Made by a program: the position numbers and the translations under genes. Under the pieces are notes generated by a model. That model saw only the letters and a program-made list of their open reading frames with translations, made no database searches and had not been told where the DNA came from. Below, one piece after another: positions 16,236 through 25,083 of a stretch of 64,000 nucleotides of DNA. Each line of letters starts with the position of its first letter. Within the stretch, counting starts at the first letter, position 1. Origin of the DNA: an uncultured Lutibacter sp. (lineage in GTDB: Bacteria > Bacteroidota > Bacteroidia > Flavobacteriales > Flavobacteriaceae); the NCBI RefSeq assembly GCF_947493565.1, contig NZ_CANLRG010000009.1, positions 1-64,000 on the forward strand, written 5' to 3'.

Positions 16236-17093
16236 ATGATACAATCAATGACCGGATACGGTAAAACCGTATTACAACTTTCCACCAAAAAAATTACGGT
16301 AGAATTAAAATCTTTAAATAGTAAAAATTTAGATTTAAATGTTCGTATTCCTTCTTATTATAGAGAAAAAGAATTGGATATTCGCAAAAAGCTGGCTTCA
16401 TTATTAGTAAGAGGTAAAATTGATTTTTCAATATATATTGAAGATAATGGAGGTGAACTTTCCTCAAAAATTAATGAAAAAGTGGTGAAAGAATATATGA
16501 ATCAATTGAAAAGTATTGTTGATTCTAGTGAAGTTGAATTATTAAAAATGGCAGTTCGTTTGCCAGATTCATTAAAAACTGAAAGAGAAGAGCTTGATGA
16601 GGAAGAATGGTTGCAAATTAATAAAGCAATTGATGAAACAGCTGTGAAAATTAATACCTATAGATTTGATGAAGGAAAAGCCTTGCATCAAGATTTTGAA
16701 TTGCGAATTTCTAATATTGAAAATTTATTAGAAAAGGTAATTGAATTAGATCCTCAGAGAATGGAGCAGGTGAAAGAAAAATTATCAAAGGCTATTGCAG
16801 AATTAGAAACCAAAGTAGATCAAAACAGATTTGAACAAGAACTTATTTACTACATAGAAAAACTAGATATTACTGAAGAAAAAGTACGACTTAAAAATCA
16901 TTTAGACTATTTTAGAAAAGAATTGAAATCTGAAATTTCAAATGGTAAAAAGTTAGGATTTATCACTCAAGAAATTGGAAGAGAAATTAATACTATTGGC
17001 TCTAAATCTAACTTTGCAGGAATGCAAAAAGTTGTAGTTCAAATGAAAGATGAGTTGGAAAAAATAAAAGAACAAAATTTAAACGTACTTTAA
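16236..17093 (+). CDS. YicC-family endoribonuclease-like protein
   Basis: A 285-residue protein with the YicC N-terminal domain (starts MIQSMTGYGKT, then KSLNSKNLDLNVRIPSY) and the C-terminal DUF1732 domain (EKVRLKNHLDYFRKEL, GKKLGFITQEIGREINTIGSKS). E. coli YicC is reported to be an endoribonuclease acting on RNA decay; by family this is a stress-related ribonuclease. The linkage yicC-gmk-nadD, with gaps of 4 and 0 bases, indicates one operon. Confidence 0.94.
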   Translation: MIQSMTGYGKTVLQLSTKKITVELKSLNSKNLDLNVRIPSYYREKELDIRKKLASLLVRGKIDFSIYIEDNGGELSSKINEKVVKEYMNQLKSIVDSSEVELLKMAVRLPDSLKTEREELDEEEWLQINKAIDETAVKINTYRFDEGKALHQDFELRISNIENLLEKVIELDPQRMEQVKEKLSKAIAELETKVDQNRFEQELIYYIEKLDITEEKVRLKNHLDYFRKELKSEISNGKKLGFITQEIGREINTIGSKSNFAGMQKVVVQMKDELEKIKEQNLNVL

Positions 17094-17097
17094 ACTT

Positions 17098-17670
17098 ATG
17101 AAAAAAGAAGGAAAACTAATTGTTTTTTCAGCGCCTTCTGGTTCAGGTAAAACAACAATTGTTCATCATTTGTTAAAGCAACAAGAATTAAATTTAGATT
17201 TTTCAATTTCAGCAACATCTCGAAATAAAAGAGGGAATGAAATTGATGGGAAAGATTATTATTTTATATCCTTAAAGAAATTTCAAGAGCATATTAAAAA
17301 AGATGATTTTATTGAGTGGGAAGAGGTTTACCATAATAATTATTATGGAACACTTAAAAATGAAGTTGAACGAATTTGGAAACAAGGAAAACATGTAATT
17401 TTTGATATTGATGTTATAGGCGGTTTAAATATTAAAAAACAATTTCCCAACAAAACCTTGGCTATTTTTGTGCAACCTCCTTCAATAAAAGAGATGGAAA
17501 GAAGGCTTAGAGATCGGCAAACTGATAGTGAAGAAAAAATTAAGGAACGTGTTGCTAAAGCTGAAAAGGAATTAAAATACGCAACAGATTTTGATGTTAT
17601 TTTAATAAATGATGATTTAAAAGTAGCAAAAGAAGAAGCCTATACTTTAGTTCAAAAGTTTATTAAATAA
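17098..17670 (+). CDS. gmk: Guanylate kinase
   Basis: Phosphorylates GMP to GDP with ATP. It has 190 residues; P-loop SAPSGSGKTTI near residue 11, GMP-binding residues in SISATSRNKRGNE and YYGT, and lid region RLRDRQTDSEEKIKERV. It abuts nadD with no intergenic base. Confidence 0.97.
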   Translation: MKKEGKLIVFSAPSGSGKTTIVHHLLKQQELNLDFSISATSRNKRGNEIDGKDYYFISLKKFQEHIKKDDFIEWEEVYHNNYYGTLKNEVERIWKQGKHVIFDIDVIGGLNIKKQFPNKTLAIFVQPPSIKEMERRLRDRQTDSEEKIKERVAKAEKELKYATDFDVILINDDLKVAKEEAYTLVQKFIK

Positions 17671-18249
17671 ATGAAAGTAGGATTGTTTTTTGGAACCTTT
17701 AATCCAATTCATATTGGACATATGATTATTGCAAATTATATTGCTGAATTTTCAGATTTGGATGAGGTTTGGTTTGTAATTACCCCACAAAGTCCATTCA
17801 AACAAAAAAAATCAATGTTAAGCAATCATCATAGATTGGCGTTGGTAACTATTGCCGTTGAGGAATATCCAAAATTAAAGACATCATCTATTGAATTTGA
17901 TTTGCCTCAACCTAATTATACCATTAACACACTTGTACATTTAGAAGAAAAATACACAAATCATCAATTTTGTTTAATTATGGGTGAAGATAATTTAAAA
18001 GGTTTTCATAAATGGAAAAATTATGAAACCATTCTTCAAAATTATGAACTGTATGTGTATCCTAGAGTATCTGAAGGAAAAGTGGAACATCAATTTAAAA
18101 ACCATTCTAAAATACAAATTGTAAATGCACCAATAGTTGAAATTTCTTCAACATTTATAAGAAATGCTATAAAAGAGAATAAAGATATACGTACTATGTT
18201 GCCAACAAACGTTTGGAGTTATATAGATGAAATGAATTTTTATAAATAG
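17671..18249 (+). CDS. nadD: Nicotinate-nucleotide adenylyltransferase
   Basis: Makes nicotinate adenine dinucleotide in NAD synthesis. It has 192 residues with the nucleotidyltransferase motif FGTFNPIHIGHMIIANY at the N-terminus and the C-terminal ISSTFIRNAIKENKDI (family motif ISSTxIR). The start codon follows the gmk stop directly, so translation is probably coupled. Confidence 0.97.
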   Translation: MKVGLFFGTFNPIHIGHMIIANYIAEFSDLDEVWFVITPQSPFKQKKSMLSNHHRLALVTIAVEEYPKLKTSSIEFDLPQPNYTINTLVHLEEKYTNHQFCLIMGEDNLKGFHKWKNYETILQNYELYVYPRVSEGKVEHQFKNHSKIQIVNAPIVEISSTFIRNAIKENKDIRTMLPTNVWSYIDEMNFYK

Positions 18250-18337
18250 TAATTTTAGCTAAGTTTTAACATAGTAACATTAACAGTTTAAAATTAAATA
18301 AACATATTTTCGTTGTATATTTGTTTGAAGTAGCATT

Positions 18338-19207
18338 ATGACAAAAAAACCTAAAAATAAAGGAAAATTTAGGCAGAAATTAATCAATAAATACCGATTG
18401 GTTATTTTAAATGAAAATACTTTTGAAGAAAAATTAACATTTAAATTAAACCGATTAAATGTGTTTATTTTTGGAAGTTTATTTTCAATTATACTTATTG
18501 TTGCAACTATTTTTTTAATTGCGTTTACGCCTTTAAGAGAATATATTCCAGGATACTCATCAACCAAACTAAAAAAAGAAGCTACGCAGTTAGTTTACAA
18601 AGTAGATTCTCTAGAGCAAGTTTTGGAGGTAAATAATGTATATATTAAAAAAGTAAAAGAATTATTAACTGGAGAAGTTTCAGAAGTTTTATTTGATAAA
18701 GACTCAGCGCTTCAAGTAATTCAGTATGATAAAGATACGATGAATTTAGAACCTTCAGAGGTAGATTTAGAATTTCGTCAAGAAATTGAAAGAGCAGATA
18801 GGTACAGTATTTTTAATGAAGCCACTAAAGATGCTGATATTGTATTTTTTGCACCTGTTGTTGGAACATTAACAGAAGGCTACAATGCAAAATTAAAACA
18901 TTTTGCAGTTGATATAGCTGTAGAAATGGGAACTCCAGTGAAAACAGTTGCTGATGGCACCGTAATTTTTGCAGAATGGACGGCGCAAACAGGTCATGTG
19001 ATAATTGTAGAGCACATTCAAGGATTTATATCCATATACAAGCACAATACGTCTTTACATAAACAACAAGGTGATTTAGTAGTTTCGGGAGAAGTTATTG
19101 CGTCAGCAGGAGATACAGGAGAACTAAGTACTGGGCCACATTTACATTTTGAATTATGGAATGAAGGTTATCCAGTAAACCCAATTAATTATATTGATTT
19201 CGAATAA
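18338..19207 (+). CDS. M23-family (LytM) peptidase, inner-membrane anchored
   Basis: A 289-residue protein. A basic cytoplasmic N-terminus is followed by one membrane helix (about 42-63), a coiled-coil-prone stretch (about 75-115) and a C-terminal LytM domain (about 165-289). Both zinc motifs are canonical: HFAVD (His188, Asp192) and GPHLHFE (His268, His270). It should cleave, or activate cleavage of, peptidoglycan cross-links. A -7 element TATATTTG at 18316-18323 lies 14 bases before the ATG. It is followed after 5 bases by the GH3 gene. Compare the M23 lipoprotein at 5706-6974, whose second motif is altered. Confidence 0.93.
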   Translation: MTKKPKNKGKFRQKLINKYRLVILNENTFEEKLTFKLNRLNVFIFGSLFSIILIVATIFLIAFTPLREYIPGYSSTKLKKEATQLVYKVDSLEQVLEVNNVYIKKVKELLTGEVSEVLFDKDSALQVIQYDKDTMNLEPSEVDLEFRQEIERADRYSIFNEATKDADIVFFAPVVGTLTEGYNAKLKHFAVDIAVEMGTPVKTVADGTVIFAEWTAQTGHVIIVEHIQGFISIYKHNTSLHKQQGDLVVSGEVIASAGDTGELSTGPHLHFELWNEGYPVNPINYIDFE

Positions 19208-19212
19208 AAACT

Positions 19213-20706
19213 ATGAGCTTAAAATCAATTTTAGCAAAACCATTTGCAAAAAGCATTGCAGCAAAAACATATAAAGAGAGCAGTAATGCAGTTAAAATTC
19301 AATATAAATTATTAAAAAAACTTATAAAACAAGCTCAACATACTAAGTTTGGAAAAGACCACCATTTCTCTAAAATAAACTCGTATCAAGATTTTAAAAA
19401 GCACGTGCCAATTAGAGATTATGAAGCGCTGAAAACTTATGTAGAAAAAGCGGTTGATGGTGAAGCAGATGTATTATGGAAAGGGAAACCTTTGTATTTT
19501 GCAAAAACTTCAGGAACCACTTCTGGAGCAAAATATATACCGCTCACTAAACAATCTATGCCAACTCATATAAGTGCAGCTAAAAACTCCTTATTGCTTT
19601 ATATCAATGAAACTCAAAACACCGACTTTTTAAATGGGAAAATGATTTTTTTACAAGGAAGTCCTGAGTTAGATGAAAAAAATGGAGTTAAAACTGGTAG
19701 GCTATCTGGTATTTCTGCACATTATGTACCAAACTATTTAACCAAAAATAGAATGCCAAGTTGGGAAACTAATTGTATTGATGATTGGGAAAAGAAAATT
19801 GAAGCCATAGTTGATGAAACCGTTCATGAAAATATGACTTTAATAAGCGGAATTCCATCTTGGGTACAAATGTATTTTGAAAAGTTAATTGAACGGACAG
19901 GTAAAAAAGTGGGTGATATTTTTCCAAATTTTAATTTATTTGTTTATGGAGGAGTTAATTATGAGCCTTACAGAAATAAGTTTGAAAATTTAATAGGAAG
20001 AAAAGTAGATACTATTGAGTTATATCCTGCTTCTGAAGGGTTTATTGCTTATCAAGATTCTCAAACAGCTAAAGGAATGTTACTATTAACCAATAACGGA
20101 ATATTTTATGAATTTATTCCTGCTGAAGAATTTTATAATGAAACCCCAACTAGAATTTCACTAGAAGATGTAGAATTAGGTGTTAATTACGTTATTATTT
20201 TAAATACCAATGCAGGTTTGTGGGGGTATAATATTGGAGATACAATAGAGTTTGTTTCATTAAACCCACATAGAATTATTGTTACAGGTCGTATCAAACA
20301 TTTTATTTCAGCTTTTGGTGAACATGTGATTGGAAAAGAAGTAGAAGATGCTATTAATAGCCAAACAAAAGGAACTTCAATTAGAGTAAATGAATTTACG
20401 GTAGCTCCACAAATTTCACCTAGTTCAGGATTGCCGTATCATGAATGGTTTATTGAATTTGAGAATAAACCTGATGATCTTGAAAAATTTTCAGGAGCAG
20501 TAGATAATGCGTTACAACAACAAAATAGTTATTATTTTGATTTAATTGATGGAAAAATTTTACGCCCTTTAAAAGTCACAATTATTAAAAAAGGAGGCTT
20601 TAATAAGTATATGAAATCAGTTGGAAAGTTAGGTGGTCAAAATAAAGTTCCACGTTTATCCAATGATAGAAAAATAGCTGATGAACTTAGTAAATATGAA
20701 GATTAA
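19213..20706 (+). CDS. GH3-family acyl-adenylate enzyme
   Basis: A 497-residue member of the GH3 (auxin-responsive promoter) family in the ANL adenylating superfamily. Seen: the N-terminal AKFGKDHHF-type helix region, the ATP-binding loop FAKTSGTTSGAKYIPL, motif ELYPASEGFIAYQD, and GYNIGDTIEF with the adenylate-binding VTGRIKHFISAFGEHV. Plant GH3 enzymes conjugate acyl groups to amino acids; bacterial substrates are unknown, so only an acyl-activating role is inferred. It shares an operon with the M23 and MOSC genes. Confidence 0.93.
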   Translation: MSLKSILAKPFAKSIAAKTYKESSNAVKIQYKLLKKLIKQAQHTKFGKDHHFSKINSYQDFKKHVPIRDYEALKTYVEKAVDGEADVLWKGKPLYFAKTSGTTSGAKYIPLTKQSMPTHISAAKNSLLLYINETQNTDFLNGKMIFLQGSPELDEKNGVKTGRLSGISAHYVPNYLTKNRMPSWETNCIDDWEKKIEAIVDETVHENMTLISGIPSWVQMYFEKLIERTGKKVGDIFPNFNLFVYGGVNYEPYRNKFENLIGRKVDTIELYPASEGFIAYQDSQTAKGMLLLTNNGIFYEFIPAEEFYNETPTRISLEDVELGVNYVIILNTNAGLWGYNIGDTIEFVSLNPHRIIVTGRIKHFISAFGEHVIGKEVEDAINSQTKGTSIRVNEFTVAPQISPSSGLPYHEWFIEFENKPDDLEKFSGAVDNALQQQNSYYFDLIDGKILRPLKVTIIKKGGFNKYMKSVGKLGGQNKVPRLSNDRKIADELSKYED

Positions 20707-20718
20707 TACTAGTTAAAA

Positions 20719-21267
20719 ATGAAAGTTGTTTCAGTAAATATTGGCGATAAAAAAACAATTGACTACAAAGGGAAAAAGGTTGTAACAGGAATTTTTAAAT
20801 TTCCGATTAAACAACCTATCTTTTTAGGGAAAGAAGATGTAGTTAATGATGCTGTAATTGATAGAAGATATCATGGTGGCGTAGATAAGGCGGTTTATGC
20901 TTATTCTGAAAATCATTATGAGTATTGGAAGCAATTATATCCAAATTTAGATTGGAGGTTTGGCATGTTTGGAGAAAATTTGACCATTTCTAATTTAGAT
21001 GAAACTACAATTTGTGTTGGAGATACCTATAAGGTAGGCGAAGTTATAATTGAAGTTACTAAACCTAGACAACCTTGTTTTAAATTAGGGCTTGTTTTTG
21101 GAACACAAAATATACTAAAGCAATTTTGGAATTCTACTAAAAGTGGAATTTATTTTAAAGTAAATCAAACAGGAAGTGTTTTAGTAAACGATGAGTTGGT
21201 ACTTATCAAAAAAGTTGAAAACTCACCCACAATAGCAGAAGTATACGAATCTAAAAAAATATACTAA
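20719..21267 (+). CDS. MOSC-domain protein (YiiM-like)
   Basis: A 182-residue MOSC-domain protein. The conserved core DRRYHGGVDKAVYAYSENHY is followed by FGMFGENLTISNLDE and the Cys motif KPRQPCFKLG; that Cys is the proposed sulfur or metal-handling residue of MOSC proteins. Related stand-alone proteins (YiiM) reduce N-hydroxylated compounds with the molybdenum cofactor. The actual substrate here is unknown. Last gene of the M23-GH3-MOSC run. Confidence 0.92.
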   Translation: MKVVSVNIGDKKTIDYKGKKVVTGIFKFPIKQPIFLGKEDVVNDAVIDRRYHGGVDKAVYAYSENHYEYWKQLYPNLDWRFGMFGENLTISNLDETTICVGDTYKVGEVIIEVTKPRQPCFKLGLVFGTQNILKQFWNSTKSGIYFKVNQTGSVLVNDELVLIKKVENSPTIAEVYESKKIY

Positions 21268-21301
21268 AAAAGGACTCCCGTATATATTGAGAGCCCTTTC
21301 A
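21268..21301 (-). terminator. Terminator hairpin after mscL
   Basis: Arms AAAGG-CTC and GAG-CCTTT with single mismatches, followed on the - strand by TTTTTTAG. It serves mscL; the + strand side has only a short T-run and would be a weak terminator for the MOSC gene. Confidence 0.65.
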
Positions 21302-21321
21302 TAAATTAAAGAAAGTTTGGT

Positions 21322-21732
21322 TTATTTTTTAGATAATAAATCTCTAATTTCTGTTAATAATTCTTCTTGGGAAGGTCCTTTAGGTGCTTCAGGAGCAGGT
21401 TCTTCTTTCTTTTTGGTTTTATTGATTCCTTTAATCATCATAAACATAACAAATGCAACAATAATAAAGTCGATAACATTTGTTAAAAAATCACCATAAA
21501 GTACTGCAACTTCACCAACTACTTCACCAGCATCATTAGCAACTCCCTCAGTTACAATCCATTTTAAATCTTTAAAATCAGATTTAAATATTAGCCCAAC
21601 AAGGGGAGAAACAATGCCTCCAGTAAATGAGGTTACAACACTTTTAAAAGCTGCACCCATTACAAAACCTACTGCAATGTCAACAAGGTTTCCCTTCATT
21701 GCAAAGTCTTTAAACTCTTTTAACATTCCCAT
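21322..21732 (-). CDS. mscL: Large-conductance mechanosensitive channel
   Basis: A 136-residue inner-membrane channel that opens under membrane tension during osmotic downshock. The N-terminus FKDFAMKGNLVDIAVGFVMGAAF contains the typical pore helix; the second helix is FIIVAFVMFMMIKGIN, and the cytoplasmic C-terminal helix carries LTEIRDLL. Standard MscL length. It stands alone between alr and the MOSC gene. Confidence 0.97.
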   Translation of the reverse strand: MGMLKEFKDFAMKGNLVDIAVGFVMGAAFKSVVTSFTGGIVSPLVGLIFKSDFKDLKWIVTEGVANDAGEVVGEVAVLYGDFLTNVIDFIIVAFVMFMMIKGINKTKKKEEPAPEAPKGPSQEELLTEIRDLLSKK

Positions 21733-21793
21733 TTTTTTAAAGTTTTAGTTAATTAATTTCTTAGGTGCTAATGTAATAAAAAAAATAATTTCA

Positions 21794-22903
21794 TTAACAT
21801 TCCTTTAACACTCTTCTTATTCTTTGAGAAATAGCGGTAATTAATTCGTATGGAATTGTATTTAATCGATTGCTTAAATCTTCAATATGTTCTTTGTTTT
21901 TGTAGATTAAAACTTCATCACCTTCGCAACAATTTATCCCTGTCACGTTAACCATAATCATATCCATACAAACATTTCCAACAATTGAAGCCTTTTGATT
22001 ATTTATATATACATAGCCAACGCCATTCCCTAGTTGTCTTGAAATTCCATCTGCATGTCCAATTGGGATAGTTGCAGTTTGAATTTTAGTTGTTGCTGTA
22101 TATGCGCGATTGTAACCCACGCTTTCTCCTTTATTTATAGTATGAATTTGAGAAATAACGGATTTTAAAGTGAGTACATTTTTTAGCGTTGTAGTTATTT
22201 GTTTATCATTTCCAAAACCATACAATCCTATTCCTAAACGAACCATGTCAAATTGTGCTTCATTGGCATAATTTATAATACCTGAGGTGTTTAACATGTG
22301 TTTAAAAGGGGTGTTTTTTAAGTTTGTGATTAGTGCTTTAGAAAGCATTTTAAAAGTATCTATTTGCTGTAAAGTAAATGCTCTTTCTTCTAAATCTTCA
22401 CTAGCAGCAATATGAGAAAACATTGAAATTATTTCAATAGCATCTTGTTTATTAACAATGGTTGATATTTTTGAAATATCACTTTTAGAAAATCCCAACC
22501 TGTTTAATCCTGTATTAAACTTAATATGAATTGGATAGTTTTTTAGGTTTAAATTTTTTGAGATTTCGATAAATGATTGTAGTAAATCTAAAGAATAAAT
22601 ATTTGGTTCTAAATTATATTTAATAATTTTTTCAAAATTTAATTTTAGTGGATGAAGTACTAAAATAGGTAGTTTAATGCCTGCCTTTCTAAGTGCAATG
22701 CCTTCGTCTAAATATGCAACAGCAAAGTAATGTACTTTAGACTCAATATGTTTTGCTATTTCAACTGGATTACTGCCATATCCAAAGGCTTTAACAACTG
22801 CTAAAATTTTTGTAGAATTTTTAATTTTAGATTTAAAGTAGTTTAGGTTATAATCTATGGCATTTAAATCTATTTCAAGCACCGTAACGTGGTTATTTTC
22901 CAT
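21794..22903 (-). CDS. alr: Alanine racemase
   Basis: Supplies D-alanine for peptidoglycan. It has 369 residues and a PLP-binding Lys in [12 protein letters not shown] near residue 38. The second catalytic residue, Tyr, is in [11 protein letters not shown], and the C-terminal domain has [12 protein letters not shown] and EGDEVLIY. The start codon lies inside the end of tdk (11-base overlap), so the two are co-transcribed and probably translationally coupled. Confidence 0.97.
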   Translation of the reverse strand: MENNHVTVLEIDLNAIDYNLNYFKSKIKNSTKILAVVKAFGYGSNPVEIAKHIESKVHYFAVAYLDEGIALRKAGIKLPILVLHPLKLNFEKIIKYNLEPNIYSLDLLQSFIEISKNLNLKNYPIHIKFNTGLNRLGFSKSDISKISTIVNKQDAIEIISMFSHIAASEDLEERAFTLQQIDTFKMLSKALITNLKNTPFKHMLNTSGIINYANEAQFDMVRLGIGLYGFGNDKQITTTLKNVLTLKSVISQIHTINKGESVGYNRAYTATTKIQTATIPIGHADGISRQLGNGVGYVYINNQKASIVGNVCMDMIMVNVTGINCCEGDEVLIYKNKEHIEDLSNRLNTIPYELITAISQRIRRVLKEC

Positions 22904-23507
22904 TATTTGGCTCCGCTTTTTTCTTTTTCTCTTCTTTTATTGCCTTAAAATATGCAGCTCTGCTTAAAGGCTCGTATTCTTGCGTTTCTCCAAGCAAAAC
23001 AAGTTCTTCACTTGCAGCAGTTCTGTGACTGTAATGTGCTAAATTTCCAGTTCTGGTACAAACTGCATGAACTTTGGTTACATATTCAGCAGTTGCCATA
23101 AGTGCAGGCATTGGACCAAACGGATTTCCTTTAAAATCCATGTCTAAACCAGCAACAATTACACGAACTCCTCTATTTGCCAAATCATTACAAACAGCAA
23201 CAATTTCATCATCAAAAAATTGAGCTTCATCAATACCAATAACGTCAACATCAGTAGCTAAAATTCTAATATTTCCTGATGAAGGTACAGGTGTAGATCT
23301 AATTTCATTAGCATCATGTGAAACTACTTTTTCATCATCATATCTAATATCTATAGCAGGTTTAAAAATTTCAACTTTTTGTTTGGCAAACTGAGCTCGT
23401 TTTAACCTGCGAATCAATTCCTCTGTTTTACCAGAAAACATGGATCCACAAATAACTTCAATCCAACCAAATTGTTCTGTATGATTTACGGTATTTTCAA
23501 GAAACAT
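22893..23507 (-). CDS. tdk: Thymidine kinase (type II)
   Basis: Phosphorylates thymidine (salvage). It has 204 residues with P-loop [25 protein letters not shown] (catalytic Glu/Asp region) and substrate loop near [10 protein letters not shown]. The structural zinc site normally built from two Cys pairs is mostly missing: the first pair reads CTRT and the second SRAA. I recall the same feature in other Bacteroidota Tdk proteins, so it is probably a clade variant rather than decay. First of the tdk-alr pair; a -7-like TATTTTTG lies at 23562-23569. Confidence 0.95.
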   Translation of the reverse strand: MFLENTVNHTEQFGWIEVICGSMFSGKTEELIRRLKRAQFAKQKVEIFKPAIDIRYDDEKVVSHDANEIRSTPVPSSGNIRILATDVDVIGIDEAQFFDDEIVAVCNDLANRGVRVIVAGLDMDFKGNPFGPMPALMATAEYVTKVHAVCTRTGNLAHYSHRTAASEELVLLGETQEYEPLSRAAYFKAIKEEKKKKAEPNNGK

Positions 23508-23685
23508 TTTGTAATTTCACGCTTGAAAGGTTATTGTAATCTTTTCATTTTAAAATAAATGCAAAAATAGAACGATCATATTTTTTATATTCGTTAAAAT
23601 ATAATCTTAAAACAAGAAAATTCTATTTTGATTTGTACAAATTTATTAAAAATAACACACCAAATATCATTTAACATATCAACTT

Positions 23686-24390
23686 ATGCACAAAAAAATA
23701 GAAGCTGAATTAGTAAGTCTAGCACACAGTATTTTAGAACAAAAAAATAATAATATTCTTGTGTTGCATAAAAAAGCACAAGCAATTTATGAAAAACTAA
23801 CGGTTTTGAAATTCGTTGAATCAAATTTAGAAGGTAATTTAAAAGATGAAGAACTTAATATAGAAGAGAAAAATGAAGATGTTGAAGTTACCGTACAATC
23901 TATAACTGAAGTTGAAAAAGAAAAGGAAGGAAAAGAACCGTTAACGGAAACTCAAGTTGAAGAAATTTTTAGTGAAAAAGATATGATGGCTAAAAATGAT
24001 ATGAAAGAAATACCATCAATTCAACCTAATTTAGATGAAGAATTTAAAGATGCAATTTCGGCCGATGTTGCAACCAATCTTTTTGAAAAAGCAACCAAAG
24101 AAAGTCCTACAGTTGATGAAGCCCCTACTAGTGGAAGTAGATCAATAAACGACGCTTTGTTTAAAAGTAATTTGCAAATTGGATTAAATGATAGAATTGC
24201 TTTTGTAAAGTATTTATTTGACGGAAGTCAAGAAGATTTTAACAGGGTGTTATCTCAGTTAAACTCATTTAAAACAGAAAAAGAAACGAAAGACTTTTTA
24301 TTTAACTTAGTAAAACCCGATTATGATTGGAGTGGAAAAGAGGAATATGAAGAACGCTTAATAAACTTAATTGAACGTAAATTTATGTAG
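23686..24390 (+). CDS. Conserved hypothetical, Glu-rich linker protein
   Basis: A 234-residue soluble protein. A helical N-terminal region (1-50, AHSILEQKNNNILVLHKKAQ) is followed by a very acidic, Glu/Val/Lys-rich, probably disordered linker (about 50-150), then a compact helical C-terminal domain (SINDALFKSNLQIGLNDRI, NLVKPDYDW, LINLIERKFM). I recall proteins with this C-terminal pattern as common in Bacteroidota near tdk, but none has a function I know. The next gene starts 5 bases later, so it may be transcribed with the candidate restriction-modification pair. Confidence 0.8.
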   Translation: MHKKIEAELVSLAHSILEQKNNNILVLHKKAQAIYEKLTVLKFVESNLEGNLKDEELNIEEKNEDVEVTVQSITEVEKEKEGKEPLTETQVEEIFSEKDMMAKNDMKEIPSIQPNLDEEFKDAISADVATNLFEKATKESPTVDEAPTSGSRSINDALFKSNLQIGLNDRIAFVKYLFDGSQEDFNRVLSQLNSFKTEKETKDFLFNLVKPDYDWSGKEEYEERLINLIERKFM

Positions 24391-24395
24391 TATAA

Positions 24396-25031
24396 ATGGA
24401 TTATAAATTGCTTGAAAATGAATTAAAAAAAAGATTAGATTTTCCGTACTCTTGGGGTAGAAAACAGGTTGATAATTTTGATAAAGAAACTAATTTTATT
24501 TATAAAAGTGCTAATTTTGAAACGCTTTTAAAAGAAATTGAAACAAATTTTAAAGACACTTCAGTTTCTACAAGCTTTAAAAATTATGCTTTAAATAGGT
24601 GGTTTAATTTTTGGTCAGCAAAAGCAGTTGAAGAGTTTTTTTGTAAACATCAATCTGTTTATCCACATCAAAATACAAAGGATAAATATGTCGATTTTTT
24701 TATTCAACAAATTCCTTTTGATCATAAAACAACCATTTTCCCTAAAGGATTTAAAAAATCAATTCCTTATGCCATAGAGCATAAAAGAGAATTAATAAAT
24801 TGGTTTTATAAAAACCAAAGCAAACAGCAACGTAAACATTTTAAAAATAGACTTTTTATTGTATTAATTAATACAGCAAACGAACAAGAACATTGGAGGC
24901 TAAAAGCAGACTTAATGTGGTTAAAAAATATCATTTCAACTTATTTAAGTACTTTTGATGTTCAAAATTTAGAAAAATTTTATTTTCAAAATCAAATAAT
25001 AACATCCGATATTATTTGGGCAATTAAATAA
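24396..25031 (+). CDS. Candidate PD-(D/E)XK nuclease (possible restriction enzyme)
   Basis: A 211-residue protein without a family name I can give. A PD-(D/E)XK-like core is readable: a helix with Glu79/Glu80 (WSAKAVEEFFCKH), then Asp100 in KYVDFFI and, nine residues on, Asp109-His-Lys111 in IPFDHKTTIFPKG. A later amphipathic segment (RLFIVLINTANEQEHWRLK) fits a core strand and helix. It is directly followed (52 bases) by a DNA adenine methylase gene, the arrangement of a type II restriction-modification system. The motif order and neighbour are seen; nuclease activity is inference. It might instead be an accessory specificity protein. Confidence 0.6.
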   Translation: MDYKLLENELKKRLDFPYSWGRKQVDNFDKETNFIYKSANFETLLKEIETNFKDTSVSTSFKNYALNRWFNFWSAKAVEEFFCKHQSVYPHQNTKDKYVDFFIQQIPFDHKTTIFPKGFKKSIPYAIEHKRELINWFYKNQSKQQRKHFKNRLFIVLINTANEQEHWRLKADLMWLKNIISTYLSTFDVQNLEKFYFQNQIITSDIIWAIK

Positions 25032-25083
25032 TAATTTAACTAATATATTTATAAATCTCTAACATCAATAATCAATATTTAAA

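Noticed and set aside
18280-18567. 95-codon open frame on the - strand over the M23 gene start
   Set aside because: It is antisense to a clear membrane-anchored peptidase and has low-complexity Asn/Lys/Ile composition without a motif.
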